Shown: one piece after another, positions 34,218 through 43,046 of the stretch
How positions within the stretch are numbered: the first letter of the stretch is position 1
How the letters are laid out: the number at the start of each line of letters is the position of its first letter
NCBI RefSeq assembly: GCF_001884045.1
Contig: NZ_MACF01000071.1
Coordinates: 62,001 to 126,000, forward strand
Reading direction: 5' to 3'
DNA: 64,000 bases
From: Bacillus mobilis
Lineage (GTDB): Bacteria; Bacillota; Bacilli; Bacillales; Bacillaceae_G
Position numbers and translations under genes: made by a program
The notes under the pieces: generated by a model
The model's input: only the letters and a program-made list of their open reading frames with translations
Told to the model about the DNA's origin: nothing
Database searches by the model: none

Positions 34218-35447
34218 ATGGAAACGATTGTACAAAAATTTGGTGGCACTTCTGTCGGAAGTGTTGAGCGTATTCAACATGTAGCAAATTTAATTATTGA
34301 AGAATATGAACAAGGACATAGTATCGTCTCTGTCGTTTCAGCAATGGGAAAAAGCACAGATGAACTTGTCGCACTCGCTAACGCGATTTCAGAAAATCCG
34401 AGTAAACGCGAAATGGATATGCTTCTATCTACAGGAGAACAAGTAACTATTTCATTATTAACGATGGCACTACAAGCAAAAGGTTATAACGCGATTTCAT
34501 TAACAGGATGGCAAGCTGGTATTACGACAGAATCTGTACATAGTAGTGCACGGATTACTGACATTCATACAGATCGAATTCAATCTTATCTTACTGAAGG
34601 TACGATTGTTATTGTAGCTGGCTTCCAAGGAGTTAGTGACAACCATGAAATTACAACGCTTGGACGCGGTGGTTCTGATACAACAGCTGTTGCATTAGCT
34701 GCTGCACTGAAAGCAAAAAAATGTGATATTTACACAGATGTGACCGGCGTATATACGACGGATCCACGAGTTGTAAAAAACGCTTATAAATTAGATGAAA
34801 TTTCTTATGACGAAATGTTAGAACTTGCAAACCTCGGTGCTGGTGTATTACACCCGCGTGCTGTTGAGTTTGCTAAAAATCATAATGTAGTTTTAGAAGT
34901 TCGCTCAAGTATGGAAAAAGAAAATGGAACAATTGTAAAAGGAGAATGTAACATGGAACAACAATCAATCGTTAAAGGTATTGCATTTGAAGATAATATT
35001 ACACGCGTCACAATGAAAGGATTGGAACACGGTTCACTTTCAACAGTTTTCTCTACATTAGCAGCGGCACATATTAATGTAGATATCATCATTCAAAGTA
35101 TTACAAATGAAGGAACTGTTCACCTCTCCTTCTCAATCCATTCTAATGATTTAAAAGAAACATTAGAGGTATTAGAACAACATCAAGAAACGTTACAATA
35201 TGAATCTGTAGAATATGAAAATCATTTAGCAAAAGTATCAATTGTAGGATCTGGTATGGTCTCTAATCCGGGTGTTGCTGCGAATATGTTCACTACTTTA
35301 AAAGAAGAAGATATTCATATTAAAATGGTAAGTACATCAGAAATTAAAGTGTCTGTCGTTATTGACCGCCTTCATTTAGTAACAGGTGTCGAGGCGCTGC
35401 ATCAATCATTTATGGCGAAAATTGAGCCTTTAGTGCAGATGAGTTAA
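34218..35447 (+). CDS. lysC: Aspartate kinase, lysine-regulated (LysC)
   Basis: A 409-aa protein. The kinase domain begins with KFGGTSVGS (residues 7-15) and includes GRGGSDTTAVALAAAL. Two ACT domains follow in the last 150 residues and bind lysine. It phosphorylates aspartate, the first step to lysine, diaminopimelate, threonine and methionine. GAAGGAA lies 8-10 bases before ATG 34218. An internal Shine-Dalgarno (AAAGGAG) precedes ATG 34953 (Met246), the expected start of the separate beta subunit. Controlled by the upstream lysine riboswitch. Confidence 0.95.
   Translation: METIVQKFGGTSVGSVERIQHVANLIIEEYEQGHSIVSVVSAMGKSTDELVALANAISENPSKREMDMLLSTGEQVTISLLTMALQAKGYNAISLTGWQAGITTESVHSSARITDIHTDRIQSYLTEGTIVIVAGFQGVSDNHEITTLGRGGSDTTAVALAAALKAKKCDIYTDVTGVYTTDPRVVKNAYKLDEISYDEMLELANLGAGVLHPRAVEFAKNHNVVLEVRSSMEKENGTIVKGECNMEQQSIVKGIAFEDNITRVTMKGLEHGSLSTVFSTLAAAHINVDIIIQSITNEGTVHLSFSIHSNDLKETLEVLEQHQETLQYESVEYENHLAKVSIVGSGMVSNPGVAANMFTTLKEEDIHIKMVSTSEIKVSVVIDRLHLVTGVEALHQSFMAKIEPLVQMS
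34953..35447 (+). CDS. LysC beta subunit, internal in-frame start
   Basis: ATG 34953 lies 9 bases after AAAGGAG inside lysC, in frame. It yields a 164-aa protein (MEQQSIVKG...) consisting of the ACT domains. In B. subtilis, lysC makes alpha and beta subunits from the same frame, and the beta start lies at the same domain border. Confidence 0.7.
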   Translation: MEQQSIVKGIAFEDNITRVTMKGLEHGSLSTVFSTLAAAHINVDIIIQSITNEGTVHLSFSIHSNDLKETLEVLEQHQETLQYESVEYENHLAKVSIVGSGMVSNPGVAANMFTTLKEEDIHIKMVSTSEIKVSVVIDRLHLVTGVEALHQSFMAKIEPLVQMS

Positions 35448-35548
35448 TTTCCACTAGTAAAATTTAAAACAAATTATATGAATCTATTTCCTTCCTATAT
35501 TAATAGAAAGCTATTTAAGTTACCTTATAAAAATCAATCATAAAAATA

Positions 35549-35592
35549 AGGAGTTATGCATATTAGTCATGAATAATATGCATAACTCCTTT
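35549..35592 (+). terminator. lysC terminator
   Basis: An 18-bp perfect stem AAGGAGTTATGCATATTA with its complement and an 8-nt loop, followed by TTTACTGCTT. Confidence 0.88.
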
Positions 35593-35664
35593 ACTGCTTA
35601 TTAAAAGATTGCGTCCGATCGTGGAAAATTGTAATTAAAGAAACACACAGTTAGTTTGAGTACA

Positions 35665-36207
35665 TTATTTTACAAACTGTTTCTGTTTCTGTTCCTCTTC
35701 CACTTCTTTTATAGACTTTGCAATAATTTCACATTTTTTTATAGCCCAAATGTAATGATTAGAAGTGTTCGCTGCAAAATAGCTATATAAATTACTTGTT
35801 TTTGTCCATTTATATTGTTTTTTTGTCATGATTTGTTCATTGGTATGTGATTTAATTAGTTCCATCACTCGTTCATGACTTAACTTCAATTTTTTTATTG
35901 CTTGATTTAATGTTACATTTTGATAGTTTTCCCAAATTCGCATATTGAGTAACCCTATAGTACGCCATTTATAACCAGGTGCTGGTATAAATGGATTATC
36001 CCCATTCATTCCTTCTCTATACCATCTCTCCAGCATTGCATGCCATTCATACAGATGCATTAATACATCACGGAAACTCTTATCCCTTTCTTGATTTTCA
36101 ATGGAAATGTCCCTTTTTCTACTAGGTACGGATTCAATTATTTCAAGTAATGAATTAAAGTTTTTGTCACTATTCAGTAATAAAATTCCCTTTTCATTTC
36201 TAGTCAC
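35665..36207 (-). CDS. ClbS/DfsB-family four-helix protein
   Basis: A 180-aa protein with a DinB-like four-helix bundle. It has DVLMHLYEWHAMLERWYREG and IPAPGYKWRTIGLLNMRIW, both characteristic of the ClbS/DfsB (DUF1706) family. E. coli ClbS opens the colibactin cyclopropane ring and protects DNA; Bacillus homologues are uncharacterised. GTG 36207 has GGGAGG 10 bases upstream and gives the family-like MTRNEK start. The tail EEEQKQKQFVK is charged. Monocistronic. Confidence 0.82.
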   Translation of the reverse strand: MTRNEKGILLLNSDKNFNSLLEIIESVPSRKRDISIENQERDKSFRDVLMHLYEWHAMLERWYREGMNGDNPFIPAPGYKWRTIGLLNMRIWENYQNVTLNQAIKKLKLSHERVMELIKSHTNEQIMTKKQYKWTKTSNLYSYFAANTSNHYIWAIKKCEIIAKSIKEVEEEQKQKQFVK

Positions 36208-36549
36208 CTTGGTAGTCCCTCCCTTTTGTTATATATTAACAGAGATCCCCTTTTTGTTTTGAATTTAAAGTTAAAATATTGTTAATTTAAGCTGATTTAT
36301 TTAAATTTATGCTGTTAGTTCAATATACTTCATTCTAGATAATAGCGTTTAGGATAGGAATATTTTGTAGGAAAGTCAAACTTCTTTTATCAAATAGCAA
36401 ATTGACGAAATATAGTTCACGTATATTTCAATAATATAGGGTTTACGAATAATTGTGTATTAACAATGAGTTTTTTGTTTAGAAGAGATTTTAGTATAAT
36501 TATGAGGAGAATTAACAAATAAAATTATACATATAAGGAGATAAAGACT
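36208..36549. other. AT-rich intergenic region
   Basis: About 340 bp between divergent genes holds no ORF with a ribosome binding site. A TATAAT lies near 36495, and AAGGAGAT at 36536-36543 is the ribosome binding site of the downstream VOC gene. I see no repeat or aptamer-like structure. Confidence 0.5.
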
Positions 36550-37005
36550 ATGCCAAACAACAAGTTACTAAGAATGGACAATGTCAGCATCGTTGTAGAA
36601 TCTCTTGATAACGCAATCTCTTTCTTCGAAGAGATTGGATTAAAACTCGAAGGGCGCGCTACCGTCGAAGGGGAATGGGCTGGTCGCGTAACCGGACTCG
36701 GTTCTCAGTGCGTGGAGATTGCTATGATGGTAACCCCAGATGGCCATAGCCGAATTGAACTTTCGCGATTTCTCACACCACCTACTATTGCAGATCACCG
36801 GACAGCTCCTGTAAATGCCCTCGGTTATTTGCGCGTCATGTTCACCGTTGAAGACATTGACGAAATGGTATCTAGACTTACTAAGAAGCATGGTGCTCAG
36901 CTCGTTGGTGAAGTAGTTCAGTACGAGAATTCGTATCGACTTTGCTACATTCGTGGAACTGAAGGAATTTTAATTGGTTTAGCGGAAGAACTCGGTAACA
37001 AATAA
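36550..37005 (+). CDS. VOC (glyoxalase/bleomycin-resistance-like) protein, GC-rich
   Basis: A 151-aa protein with two beta-alpha-beta-beta-beta VOC units (MDNVSIVVESLDNAISFFEE at the start, MFTVEDIDEMVSRL in the second half). Family members bind a metal and act on small electrophiles, antibiotics or dioxygen substrates. Part of the gene (36661-36720) is 60% G+C and uses GCG/CGC codons, unlike its roughly 35% G+C surroundings, suggesting recent transfer. AAGGAG lies 6-8 bases before ATG 36550. A short terminator follows. Confidence 0.85.
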   Translation: MPNNKLLRMDNVSIVVESLDNAISFFEEIGLKLEGRATVEGEWAGRVTGLGSQCVEIAMMVTPDGHSRIELSRFLTPPTIADHRTAPVNALGYLRVMFTVEDIDEMVSRLTKKHGAQLVGEVVQYENSYRLCYIRGTEGILIGLAEELGNK

Positions 37006-37068
37006 GTAATGTTTTACTGAATTAAAAATATTTGAAAGAACTTTACGCTTAATAGAAATTAGATTTTG

Positions 37069-37096
37069 AACCCCGTCCTAGCTTTAGAACGGGGTT
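37069..37096 (+). terminator. VOC gene terminator
   Basis: AACCCCGT/ACGGGGTT with an inner CTAGCTTTAG stretch. The T-run behind it is weak. Confidence 0.65.
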
Positions 37097-37199
37097 ATGC
37101 TTATTTGGACTTTTTAACATACTATTAACATCTTAAAATTATTATAAAACAATTCAATTGCATGTTATAATCTTTCCTAGGAAATATAACTGACTCTTC

Positions 37200-37637
37200 T
37201 CACTTCTTATCATATATATCTTTTCTTTTGAAAAACGATTTGAACTCATTCAACATAACTTTCTTTACGTCAGAATAAAAAACCATCATGAATAGTGCAA
37301 TTCCTAATAAGATCTCTTGCATTCCTTCATAATCAACGAAAGCACTCACAATTAGCAAACCAAACCCAATATAAAAACCAAACACATTCTCTTTCTCAAA
37401 ATCTTCATCTTCATCAATATGTATTTTCTCTTTTAAATTTTGGTTCCCTTTTATTAACTCATCGAGCGTAACATTATACATTTCGCTCAATAAAATCAAA
37501 TTTTCAATATCAGGGTAACTTTTATCATTTTCCCATTTATACACCGCCTGCCTCGTAACACCAATCTTTTTAGCAACATCTTCTTGTGAAAACCCTTTTG
37601 ACTCTCGTAATCTTTTAAGTTGTTGTCCTAAGCTCAT
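37200..37637 (-). CDS. Xre-family regulator with a C-terminal membrane domain
   Basis: A 145-aa protein. The N-terminal HTH is Cro/C1-type (LRESKGFSQEDVAKKIGVT, then RQAVYKWENDKSYPD). A short linker leads to two hydrophobic segments (FYIGFGLLIVSAFV and IALFMMVFYS) and a charged tail. This layout is common in Bacillus membrane-tethered regulators. AAGGAGG lies 6 bases before ATG 37637. Targets are unknown; an adjacent operon is not obvious. Confidence 0.85.
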   Translation of the reverse strand: MSLGQQLKRLRESKGFSQEDVAKKIGVTRQAVYKWENDKSYPDIENLILLSEMYNVTLDELIKGNQNLKEKIHIDEDEDFEKENVFGFYIGFGLLIVSAFVDYEGMQEILLGIALFMMVFYSDVKKVMLNEFKSFFKRKDIYDKK

Positions 37638-37731
37638 AACGTCCCCTCCTTTAACAAATTATGACATAATAGGAGATAAAAAAGAAAGAAACTATTGGTA
37701 CAATCCACTGTAAACCATTCGTTTACACAAT

Positions 37732-37772
37732 AAAAAAGAGAGAATAACTCTTTGAGTTATCCTCTCTCTTCT
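37732..37772 (-). terminator. asnA terminator
   Basis: AAGAGAGAATAACTC/GAGTTATCCTCTCTCTT with one bulge and a 3-nt loop, with a T-run on the minus strand. Confidence 0.88.
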
Positions 37773-37773
37773 A

Positions 37774-38757
37774 TTAAAACAGATGAATGTTTTCTTTCTT
37801 GCAAGCTTCACGTAAATCGTCAGGCCATACAGAAGATTGAACTTCACCGATATGTGCTTTTCGTAAGAAGTACATGCACATTCTTGATTGTCCAATACCA
37901 CCGCCAATTGTTAATGGTAGTACGTCTTCTAAAATACCTTTATGGAAATCGTACTCACGTTTGAAATCTTCACCTGTTTTCGTTAATTGCTCATCAAGTG
38001 ATTTGCTATCAACACGAATTCCCATTGATGATAATTCGAATGAAGATTGTAATACTGGGTGCCAGAATAAAATGTCACCGTTTAATTTCCAATCATCATA
38101 ATCAGCTGCGCGCCCATCATGCTTTTCACCTGAACGAAGTGCATCACCAATTCCGATAATGAAGACTGCACCGTGTTCCTTTGCAATTGCATGTTCACGA
38201 TCTTTCGGTGTTAATTCTGGATATTTATCTTCTAGTTCTTGGGAAGTGATGAAAACAATTTCTTCTGGTAAATACTTTCCAAGGAACGGATACTTTTCAA
38301 ATAAGTGGTATTCTAAATCTTTGAATATTCCATAAATTGTTTGTACTGTTTTTTGTAAGTAATCTACAGTACGCCATTCTTTTTGAACGATTTTTTCCCA
38401 ATCCCATTGGTCAACGTAAATGGAATGTGTTGCATCAAGTTCTTCATCACGACGAATCGCGTTCATGTTTGTATATAAACCTTCACCAGCTTCATATCCA
38501 TATTCATGTAATGCAAATCTTTTCCATTTCGCTAGTGAATGAACAATTTCTAATTCTTCTCCTGAGTGTAACATATCAAATTCAATTGGACGTTCTACAC
38601 CGTTTAGATGATCATTTAATCCTGATTTTTTCGTTACGAATAATGGTGCAGATACGCGGAATAGTTCAAGGCGTTTTGCTAATTGATCCTCGAAAAATGT
38701 TTTAACTTCCTTAATTGCGATTTGAGTCTCTCTTACTGTCATTAATGATTGATACAT
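37774..38757 (-). CDS. asnA: Aspartate-ammonia ligase AsnA
   Basis: A 327-aa protein, matching the usual length of about 330. It is a class II aminoacyl-tRNA synthetase-like fold using aspartate, ATP and ammonia to make asparagine. Family blocks: [18 protein letters not shown] near residue 42, [11 protein letters not shown] near 116, and the C-terminal [20 protein letters not shown] with the motif 3-like Arg. AGGAGG lies 6-7 bases before ATG 38757. It is controlled by the T-box leader upstream, whose specifier codon is AAC (Asn). Confidence 0.95.
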   Translation of the reverse strand: MYQSLMTVRETQIAIKEVKTFFEDQLAKRLELFRVSAPLFVTKKSGLNDHLNGVERPIEFDMLHSGEELEIVHSLAKWKRFALHEYGYEAGEGLYTNMNAIRRDEELDATHSIYVDQWDWEKIVQKEWRTVDYLQKTVQTIYGIFKDLEYHLFEKYPFLGKYLPEEIVFITSQELEDKYPELTPKDREHAIAKEHGAVFIIGIGDALRSGEKHDGRAADYDDWKLNGDILFWHPVLQSSFELSSMGIRVDSKSLDEQLTKTGEDFKREYDFHKGILEDVLPLTIGGGIGQSRMCMYFLRKAHIGEVQSSVWPDDLREACKKENIHLF

Positions 38758-38802
38758 GGTGGTTTCCTCCTAAAATGTTTGGATGTTGTGAAAAGAAGCC
38801 AA

Positions 38803-39100
38803 CAAAAAAAGCCCTTCTTTCCCAAAAAACTGGGACGAAAGGCTTTGGTTCCGCGGTACCACCCAAATTAGCAACAGAGGTTGCTCACTTATACAATACG
38901 GAGATGAAATATCTCGATACTGTTCTTCTTGTAACGGCGAAGTACCCGGCTAAGTCTACTTTCCTGTAAAGGATTTCGGTTAGCAACTCCAGGAGGTTCT
39001 TCATAATAGGCTTCGTATCAGGCTCACACCACCCCTGACTCGCTTAGACTACATCCTACTACTACTCGTCCTTTCATAGTCGTTTTGTTGTCACATCTCT
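38803..39100 (-). promoter_or_regulatory. Asn T-box riboswitch of asnA
   Basis: On the minus strand, Stem I with GAA-G-AAC (AAC at 38996-38998, Asn), T-box core GGGTGGTACCGCGG at 38851-38864 and a terminator AAAGCCTTTCGTCCC...GGGAAAGAAGGGCTTTT at 38803-38845. Uncharged tRNA-Asn should stabilise the antiterminator. Confidence 0.92.
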
Positions 39101-39118
39101 GAAACATTTTATTAATGA

Positions 39119-39150
39119 TTATTCTATACAAAAAATAAAGAAAGTCAACA
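39119..39150 (-). promoter_or_regulatory. asnA T-box promoter
   Basis: On the minus strand TTGACT with TATAGAAT 14-16 bp later, near 39148-39120, directly upstream of Stem I. Confidence 0.55.
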
Positions 39151-39216
39151 AAAATTTAAAAATATTTTTCAATTCTTTATTTTACGGCTTTATTGATTGT
39201 TGCTAATTTAACATCT

Positions 39217-39333
39217 TTACTTTTTCTGTCTCGTCAATCCAAAAAATGTTTCACTAAGCGAGACTAACATATACACAACAAGTAATGTAATCGTTCGAAA
39301 TATAGAATCCGCAGTATTTCGTATTATTTTCAT
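39217..39333 (-). CDS. 38-aa putative small membrane protein
   Basis: The ORF from ATG 39333 encodes MKIIRNTADSIFRTITLLVV, then YMLVSLSETFFGLTRQKK. It has a basic amphipathic start, one hydrophobic helix and a basic tail. AAAGGA lies 12 bases upstream, a little far. It is divergent from the 44-aa DUF3934 protein. No family recognised. Confidence 0.5.
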   Translation of the reverse strand: MKIIRNTADSIFRTITLLVVYMLVSLSETFFGLTRQKK

Positions 39334-39491
39334 TTTCTTTATAATTCCTTTCAGTTTACTTGCAAATTCATGTTATACTATAGCATTCAAGCAGTTTATT
39401 TTTACTTAAAGTAAACATAGTCATTTATAAAGAGTATTTTCTAAATCATTGACTATTATCAAATAAGATTTTTATATAACGGAGTGATCAT

Positions 39492-39626
39492 ATGAGTAAA
39501 ACGAAAGCAAAACCAAAAAAAGGTGTAGGACAAGGTACAGGAAGTAAAGGGTGGAACCGTTGGCAATCAAGTGCAAAGAAAAAGGCAGCTGCCAAGCCAT
39601 ACAAAAGTAAAGGCACAAAGAAGTAA
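39492..39626 (+). CDS. DUF3934-like small basic protein (44 aa)
   Basis: The protein starts MSKTKAKPKKGVGQGTGSKG and continues WNRWQSSAKKKAAAKPYKSK to the end. It is very rich in Lys, Ala and Gly with a single WNRW patch, suggesting nucleic-acid or ribosome binding. CGGAGTG lies 6 bases before ATG 39492. The composition and length match the DUF3934 family of B. cereus small proteins. It shares a strong terminator with the SNF2 gene. Function unknown. Confidence 0.75.
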   Translation: MSKTKAKPKKGVGQGTGSKGWNRWQSSAKKKAAAKPYKSKGTKK

Positions 39627-39682
39627 TCTAAATAACATTTGATTTCTTTACTTTGTACAAAACAAAATATAATTATTACAAC

Positions 39683-39724
39683 AATAAAGCTATGCCCTCA
39701 TACATTTGAAGGCATAGCTTTATT
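39683..39724. terminator. Shared terminator of DUF3934 and SNF2 genes
   Basis: A 14-bp perfect stem AATAAAGCTATGCC with its complement and a 14-nt loop between convergent genes. Confidence 0.9.
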
Positions 39725-42700
39725 AAATCATTAAAATATCTCGAATTTCTTCCTCAGTAATTGAGGACAATTTCTCTTCTCCCGGCTCAATCACTTCAGC
39801 GATTAAATTTTTCTTACTCTCTTGCAGTTCATGCATTTTTTCCTCAATTGTTCCATGAGCCACTAACTTAATAACTTGTACCGTATTTTTTTGTCCCATT
39901 CGATATGCTCTATCTGCTGCTTGTTGTTCAACAGCTGGATTCCACCATAAATCGTACAATATAACCGTATCGGCACCCGTTAAATTAAGACCCGTACCAC
40001 CAGCTTTTAAAGAAATGAGAAATAGATCCCCTTCTCCTTCGTTAAACCGGTCACATAGCTCTACACGTTCTTGCGAAGGTGTATTTCCGTCTAAATAAAA
40101 GTATGGAACAGCTTGACGGTTTAACTCACGACCAATAATAGACAGCATCTTCGTAAATTGAGAAAAGATTAAAATTCTCTTACCAGTACTTCTGCATTCC
40201 TCTAGTATCTCTAGCAATTGCTCAAATTTAGCTGAACTCCCCTTATAATCATCAACGAATAAAGCGGGATGATTACAAATTTGTCGTAATCTCGTTAAGC
40301 CAGCTAAAATTCTAATTTTATTTTTACGTAACGTATCTTTATCTAAATGCTTTAACGTTTCTTCCCTTAATTTCGCTAAATAAGCAGCATATAGTCTCTT
40401 TTGATCTGGTAATAACTCCGATGACTGTAAGTGCTCTATTTTATCTGGAAGCTCCTGTAATACATCTTCTTTTAGTCGTCTTAATACGAAAGGTTTTACG
40501 CGCTTTGCTATATCTTCTCGCCTTAAATCACCGAATTCTTTTCTTCCCGGTAATAATTCCGGAAAGACGACATGGAAGATCGACCATAGCTCTTCTAATG
40601 AATTTTCTACAGGCGTTCCCGTTAGTCCGAAACGATGCTCAGCTTGAATAGTTTTCACTGCTCTTGCGGTTTGCGTTGTAGGATTTTTAAACGCCTGTGC
40701 TTCATCAAGAAATAGTGTATGAAACGGCCTCGCATACGATCTTATATCTCTTCTCAGTAACGGATATGACGTAATTACGACATCAAATTCCGCTACGTCC
40801 TTTAAAATTTCCCGTCGTTCTGTTTGAGTTCCATCTGCAATAACCGCTCTAATATGCGGGGCGAATTTTTTCAATTCACTAAACCAATTGTAGACGAGCG
40901 AGGACGGTGAAACGACTAATATAGGTAGCTTCTTCTCCCGAATTTCAGGCAAAACAGAATCTATAAAAGCAATACTTTGCAACGTTTTCCCAAGTCCCAT
41001 ATCGTCTGCTAAAATACCGCCAAAACGATAATAGGCAAGTGTTTTCATCCACTCGAATCCGTATACTTGATACTCTCTCATTACAGCATGTAAAGTTTGT
41101 GGTACTGTAAACTTTAATTTTTTCGGATTTTGAATGCTTTCAACTAAATCTTGAACAGACTCATCTAAACTTAAAACATGACCCTCGTGAAGTCCGTTCA
41201 TCCATTTTACACTCCGAATAAGCGGAACATTCACTTCTTCCCCATGTAAAAATTCTTTTCGAATACCTGATTCTTTTACAAACTGATTAATTTCATTAAA
41301 CTCTTTGCTCTCTAGTGATAATAAAGAACCATTCGCTAATCGGTAATATTTGCGTTTCTCTTCAAGAGCGACTAATACACCTTTAATTTCCGCTTCCGGT
41401 ATTCCTTTTATATCAAAACGAAATGATAACCAATCAATTCTTTCTTTTCTTCTTACCCTAATAAGAGGAGCTGTATCCCCTTTATGAATGCGTAATTTGA
41501 TTGCTGTTGTCGCGTAAATATCAACTAAACCTTTTAACGTTGGAACGATATGATATAAAAAGTTATACTCCGCTTCTTCATTATGCATAAAGTATCCACC
41601 TTCTGTTTTCGCGAAGGCACTTTCACTCATAATATCTAAAATCTCTTTTTCCTTTTTCTCATCCCGATTAAAAACAGACGGCTGCCCGTCTTCTTCTAGC
41701 GGATTGATCACAACATTGCCATAATGAAATTCAAGACCTGCTAACAAGCGATTTTTCACTCGATCTAAATATAGTTTTGCTTTTAGCGACGGTGTTTCAA
41801 CACGATCTGATATGACTTCATCAATGCGTACCGTTCCAAGTTTCATTAATCCTGGTACAACTTTCGCTACAAAATGTTCCATCTTATTTTCAGGAATATA
41901 AAACTGATTACTATTTGAGCGACTCATCATCTTTTGTAGTTCGATAAGTCGCATACAATCTTCCATAGGCAAATGATATAGTTTCCCATCATAAAGAGCG
42001 TTGTTATACATGTCCATAACTTGAACACGATTTAAGCCGTCTATACGAAGTGTGAATCCACCATTATTTCCTTTCGTAAATTCAAAATGTAATGGCAATA
42101 AACCGTTTGACATTTGCAAGCCATGAAACAGCTGCTCATTTTGTTTCAGCTGTACATACTCAACTTTAGTAAGTGAAGAGAGCATATCTTTCCACGAAGC
42201 TGGCGGTATGAATATCATACTTTCATCTTGTTTCGTATGTACTTCTAGCGCATCTTCATACATTTTTTCATTATGATACATTTTAATCAGCTGCTGAATA
42301 ACCGCATCCGTTTCTTGCCTGAAGCTATGTACATCTGGTGTGTATGTAAATTCATTAGAACAATGAAAAGTCTCTCTTTTCTCCACTTTAGAAAGAAAGT
42401 CTCTAATATGCTTTATAAAGTATGTTTTCGCAAGTTTTAACTGAATTCCAAGAAGGGCCCCACCGCTTTTCGTAGCCACTGGTGAACATATAAACGCAAC
42501 ATCTAATATTTCACGTGTATCAAAACGGTGTTGTTTACTTTTTGGCCGCAGTGGTTTGTCTGCAAACAACTGAAACATCCCGCTCGTTAATTGATCATTT
42601 CCGCTCATATTTTCATTACTAACAGAGACCATGCCGCCCGTTTGCTGGTTATAATTTATTTGTATTAGTACGGCTGCAACATGTTGACAGTACGTTTGAA

Positions 42701-42929
42701 AAGACGCTAACGAAGGACAACTACATCTCGCAACTACATCACCTTTTTGAGCCTTTTCTACTGTAACATGGAAATCTTCGTTCCCTTTTACCGTTGCCTC
42801 ACAAATTTCTTTCGTTTCATCATAATGATTCACGATTACTTTATTTGATTTATAATAAGCTTCGCCTCTTTTATACGAGGTCTCTCCGCACACTTCTTTA
42901 ATAATCGATTTATTTAATGTAAAACTCAT
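39723..42929 (-). CDS. SNF2-family helicase with N-terminal SWIM domain
   Basis: A 1068-aa protein. An N-terminal SWIM zinc finger has CSCPSLASFQTYCQHVA (about residues 69-85), a zinc-binding pattern of C-x-C...C-x-H. The Snf2 ATPase follows: motif I DDMGLGKTLQS (about 642), motif II DEAQ (about 742), motif III LTGTPVENSLEELW, and motifs V-VI TGLNLTGADTVILYDLWWNP and QQAADRAYRMGQ. It translocates on DNA and remodels DNA-protein complexes; RapA/YqhH-like bacterial paralogues affect transcription recycling. AAGGAAGTG lies 9 bases before ATG 42929. Single gene. Confidence 0.92.
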   Translation of the reverse strand: MSFTLNKSIIKEVCGETSYKRGEAYYKSNKVIVNHYDETKEICEATVKGNEDFHVTVEKAQKGDVVARCSCPSLASFQTYCQHVAAVLIQINYNQQTGGMVSVSNENMSGNDQLTSGMFQLFADKPLRPKSKQHRFDTREILDVAFICSPVATKSGGALLGIQLKLAKTYFIKHIRDFLSKVEKRETFHCSNEFTYTPDVHSFRQETDAVIQQLIKMYHNEKMYEDALEVHTKQDESMIFIPPASWKDMLSSLTKVEYVQLKQNEQLFHGLQMSNGLLPLHFEFTKGNNGGFTLRIDGLNRVQVMDMYNNALYDGKLYHLPMEDCMRLIELQKMMSRSNSNQFYIPENKMEHFVAKVVPGLMKLGTVRIDEVISDRVETPSLKAKLYLDRVKNRLLAGLEFHYGNVVINPLEEDGQPSVFNRDEKKEKEILDIMSESAFAKTEGGYFMHNEEAEYNFLYHIVPTLKGLVDIYATTAIKLRIHKGDTAPLIRVRRKERIDWLSFRFDIKGIPEAEIKGVLVALEEKRKYYRLANGSLLSLESKEFNEINQFVKESGIRKEFLHGEEVNVPLIRSVKWMNGLHEGHVLSLDESVQDLVESIQNPKKLKFTVPQTLHAVMREYQVYGFEWMKTLAYYRFGGILADDMGLGKTLQSIAFIDSVLPEIREKKLPILVVSPSSLVYNWFSELKKFAPHIRAVIADGTQTERREILKDVAEFDVVITSYPLLRRDIRSYARPFHTLFLDEAQAFKNPTTQTARAVKTIQAEHRFGLTGTPVENSLEELWSIFHVVFPELLPGRKEFGDLRREDIAKRVKPFVLRRLKEDVLQELPDKIEHLQSSELLPDQKRLYAAYLAKLREETLKHLDKDTLRKNKIRILAGLTRLRQICNHPALFVDDYKGSSAKFEQLLEILEECRSTGKRILIFSQFTKMLSIIGRELNRQAVPYFYLDGNTPSQERVELCDRFNEGEGDLFLISLKAGGTGLNLTGADTVILYDLWWNPAVEQQAADRAYRMGQKNTVQVIKLVAHGTIEEKMHELQESKKNLIAEVIEPGEEKLSSITEEEIRDILMI

Positions 42930-43014
42930 TGTTTTGACACTTCCTTAATGTAAAACCATTTTCTCTTACTTAACATTTTACATGCTTAACGAGAAAATAT
43001 AAAATGTTGATTGA

Positions 43015-43044
43015 ACAAAAAAGATGCTTATTTATAAGCACCTT
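43015..43044 (-). terminator. Terminator of the response regulator gene
   Basis: GGTGCTTA/TAAGCATC (one G-U pair) with TTTTTTG on the minus strand, right after the stop at 43047. Confidence 0.75.
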
Positions 43045-43046
43045 CT

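Noticed and set aside
38715-38969. 84-codon plus-strand frame over the asnA leader
   Set aside because: It covers the T-box RNA on the opposite strand and has no ribosome binding site.
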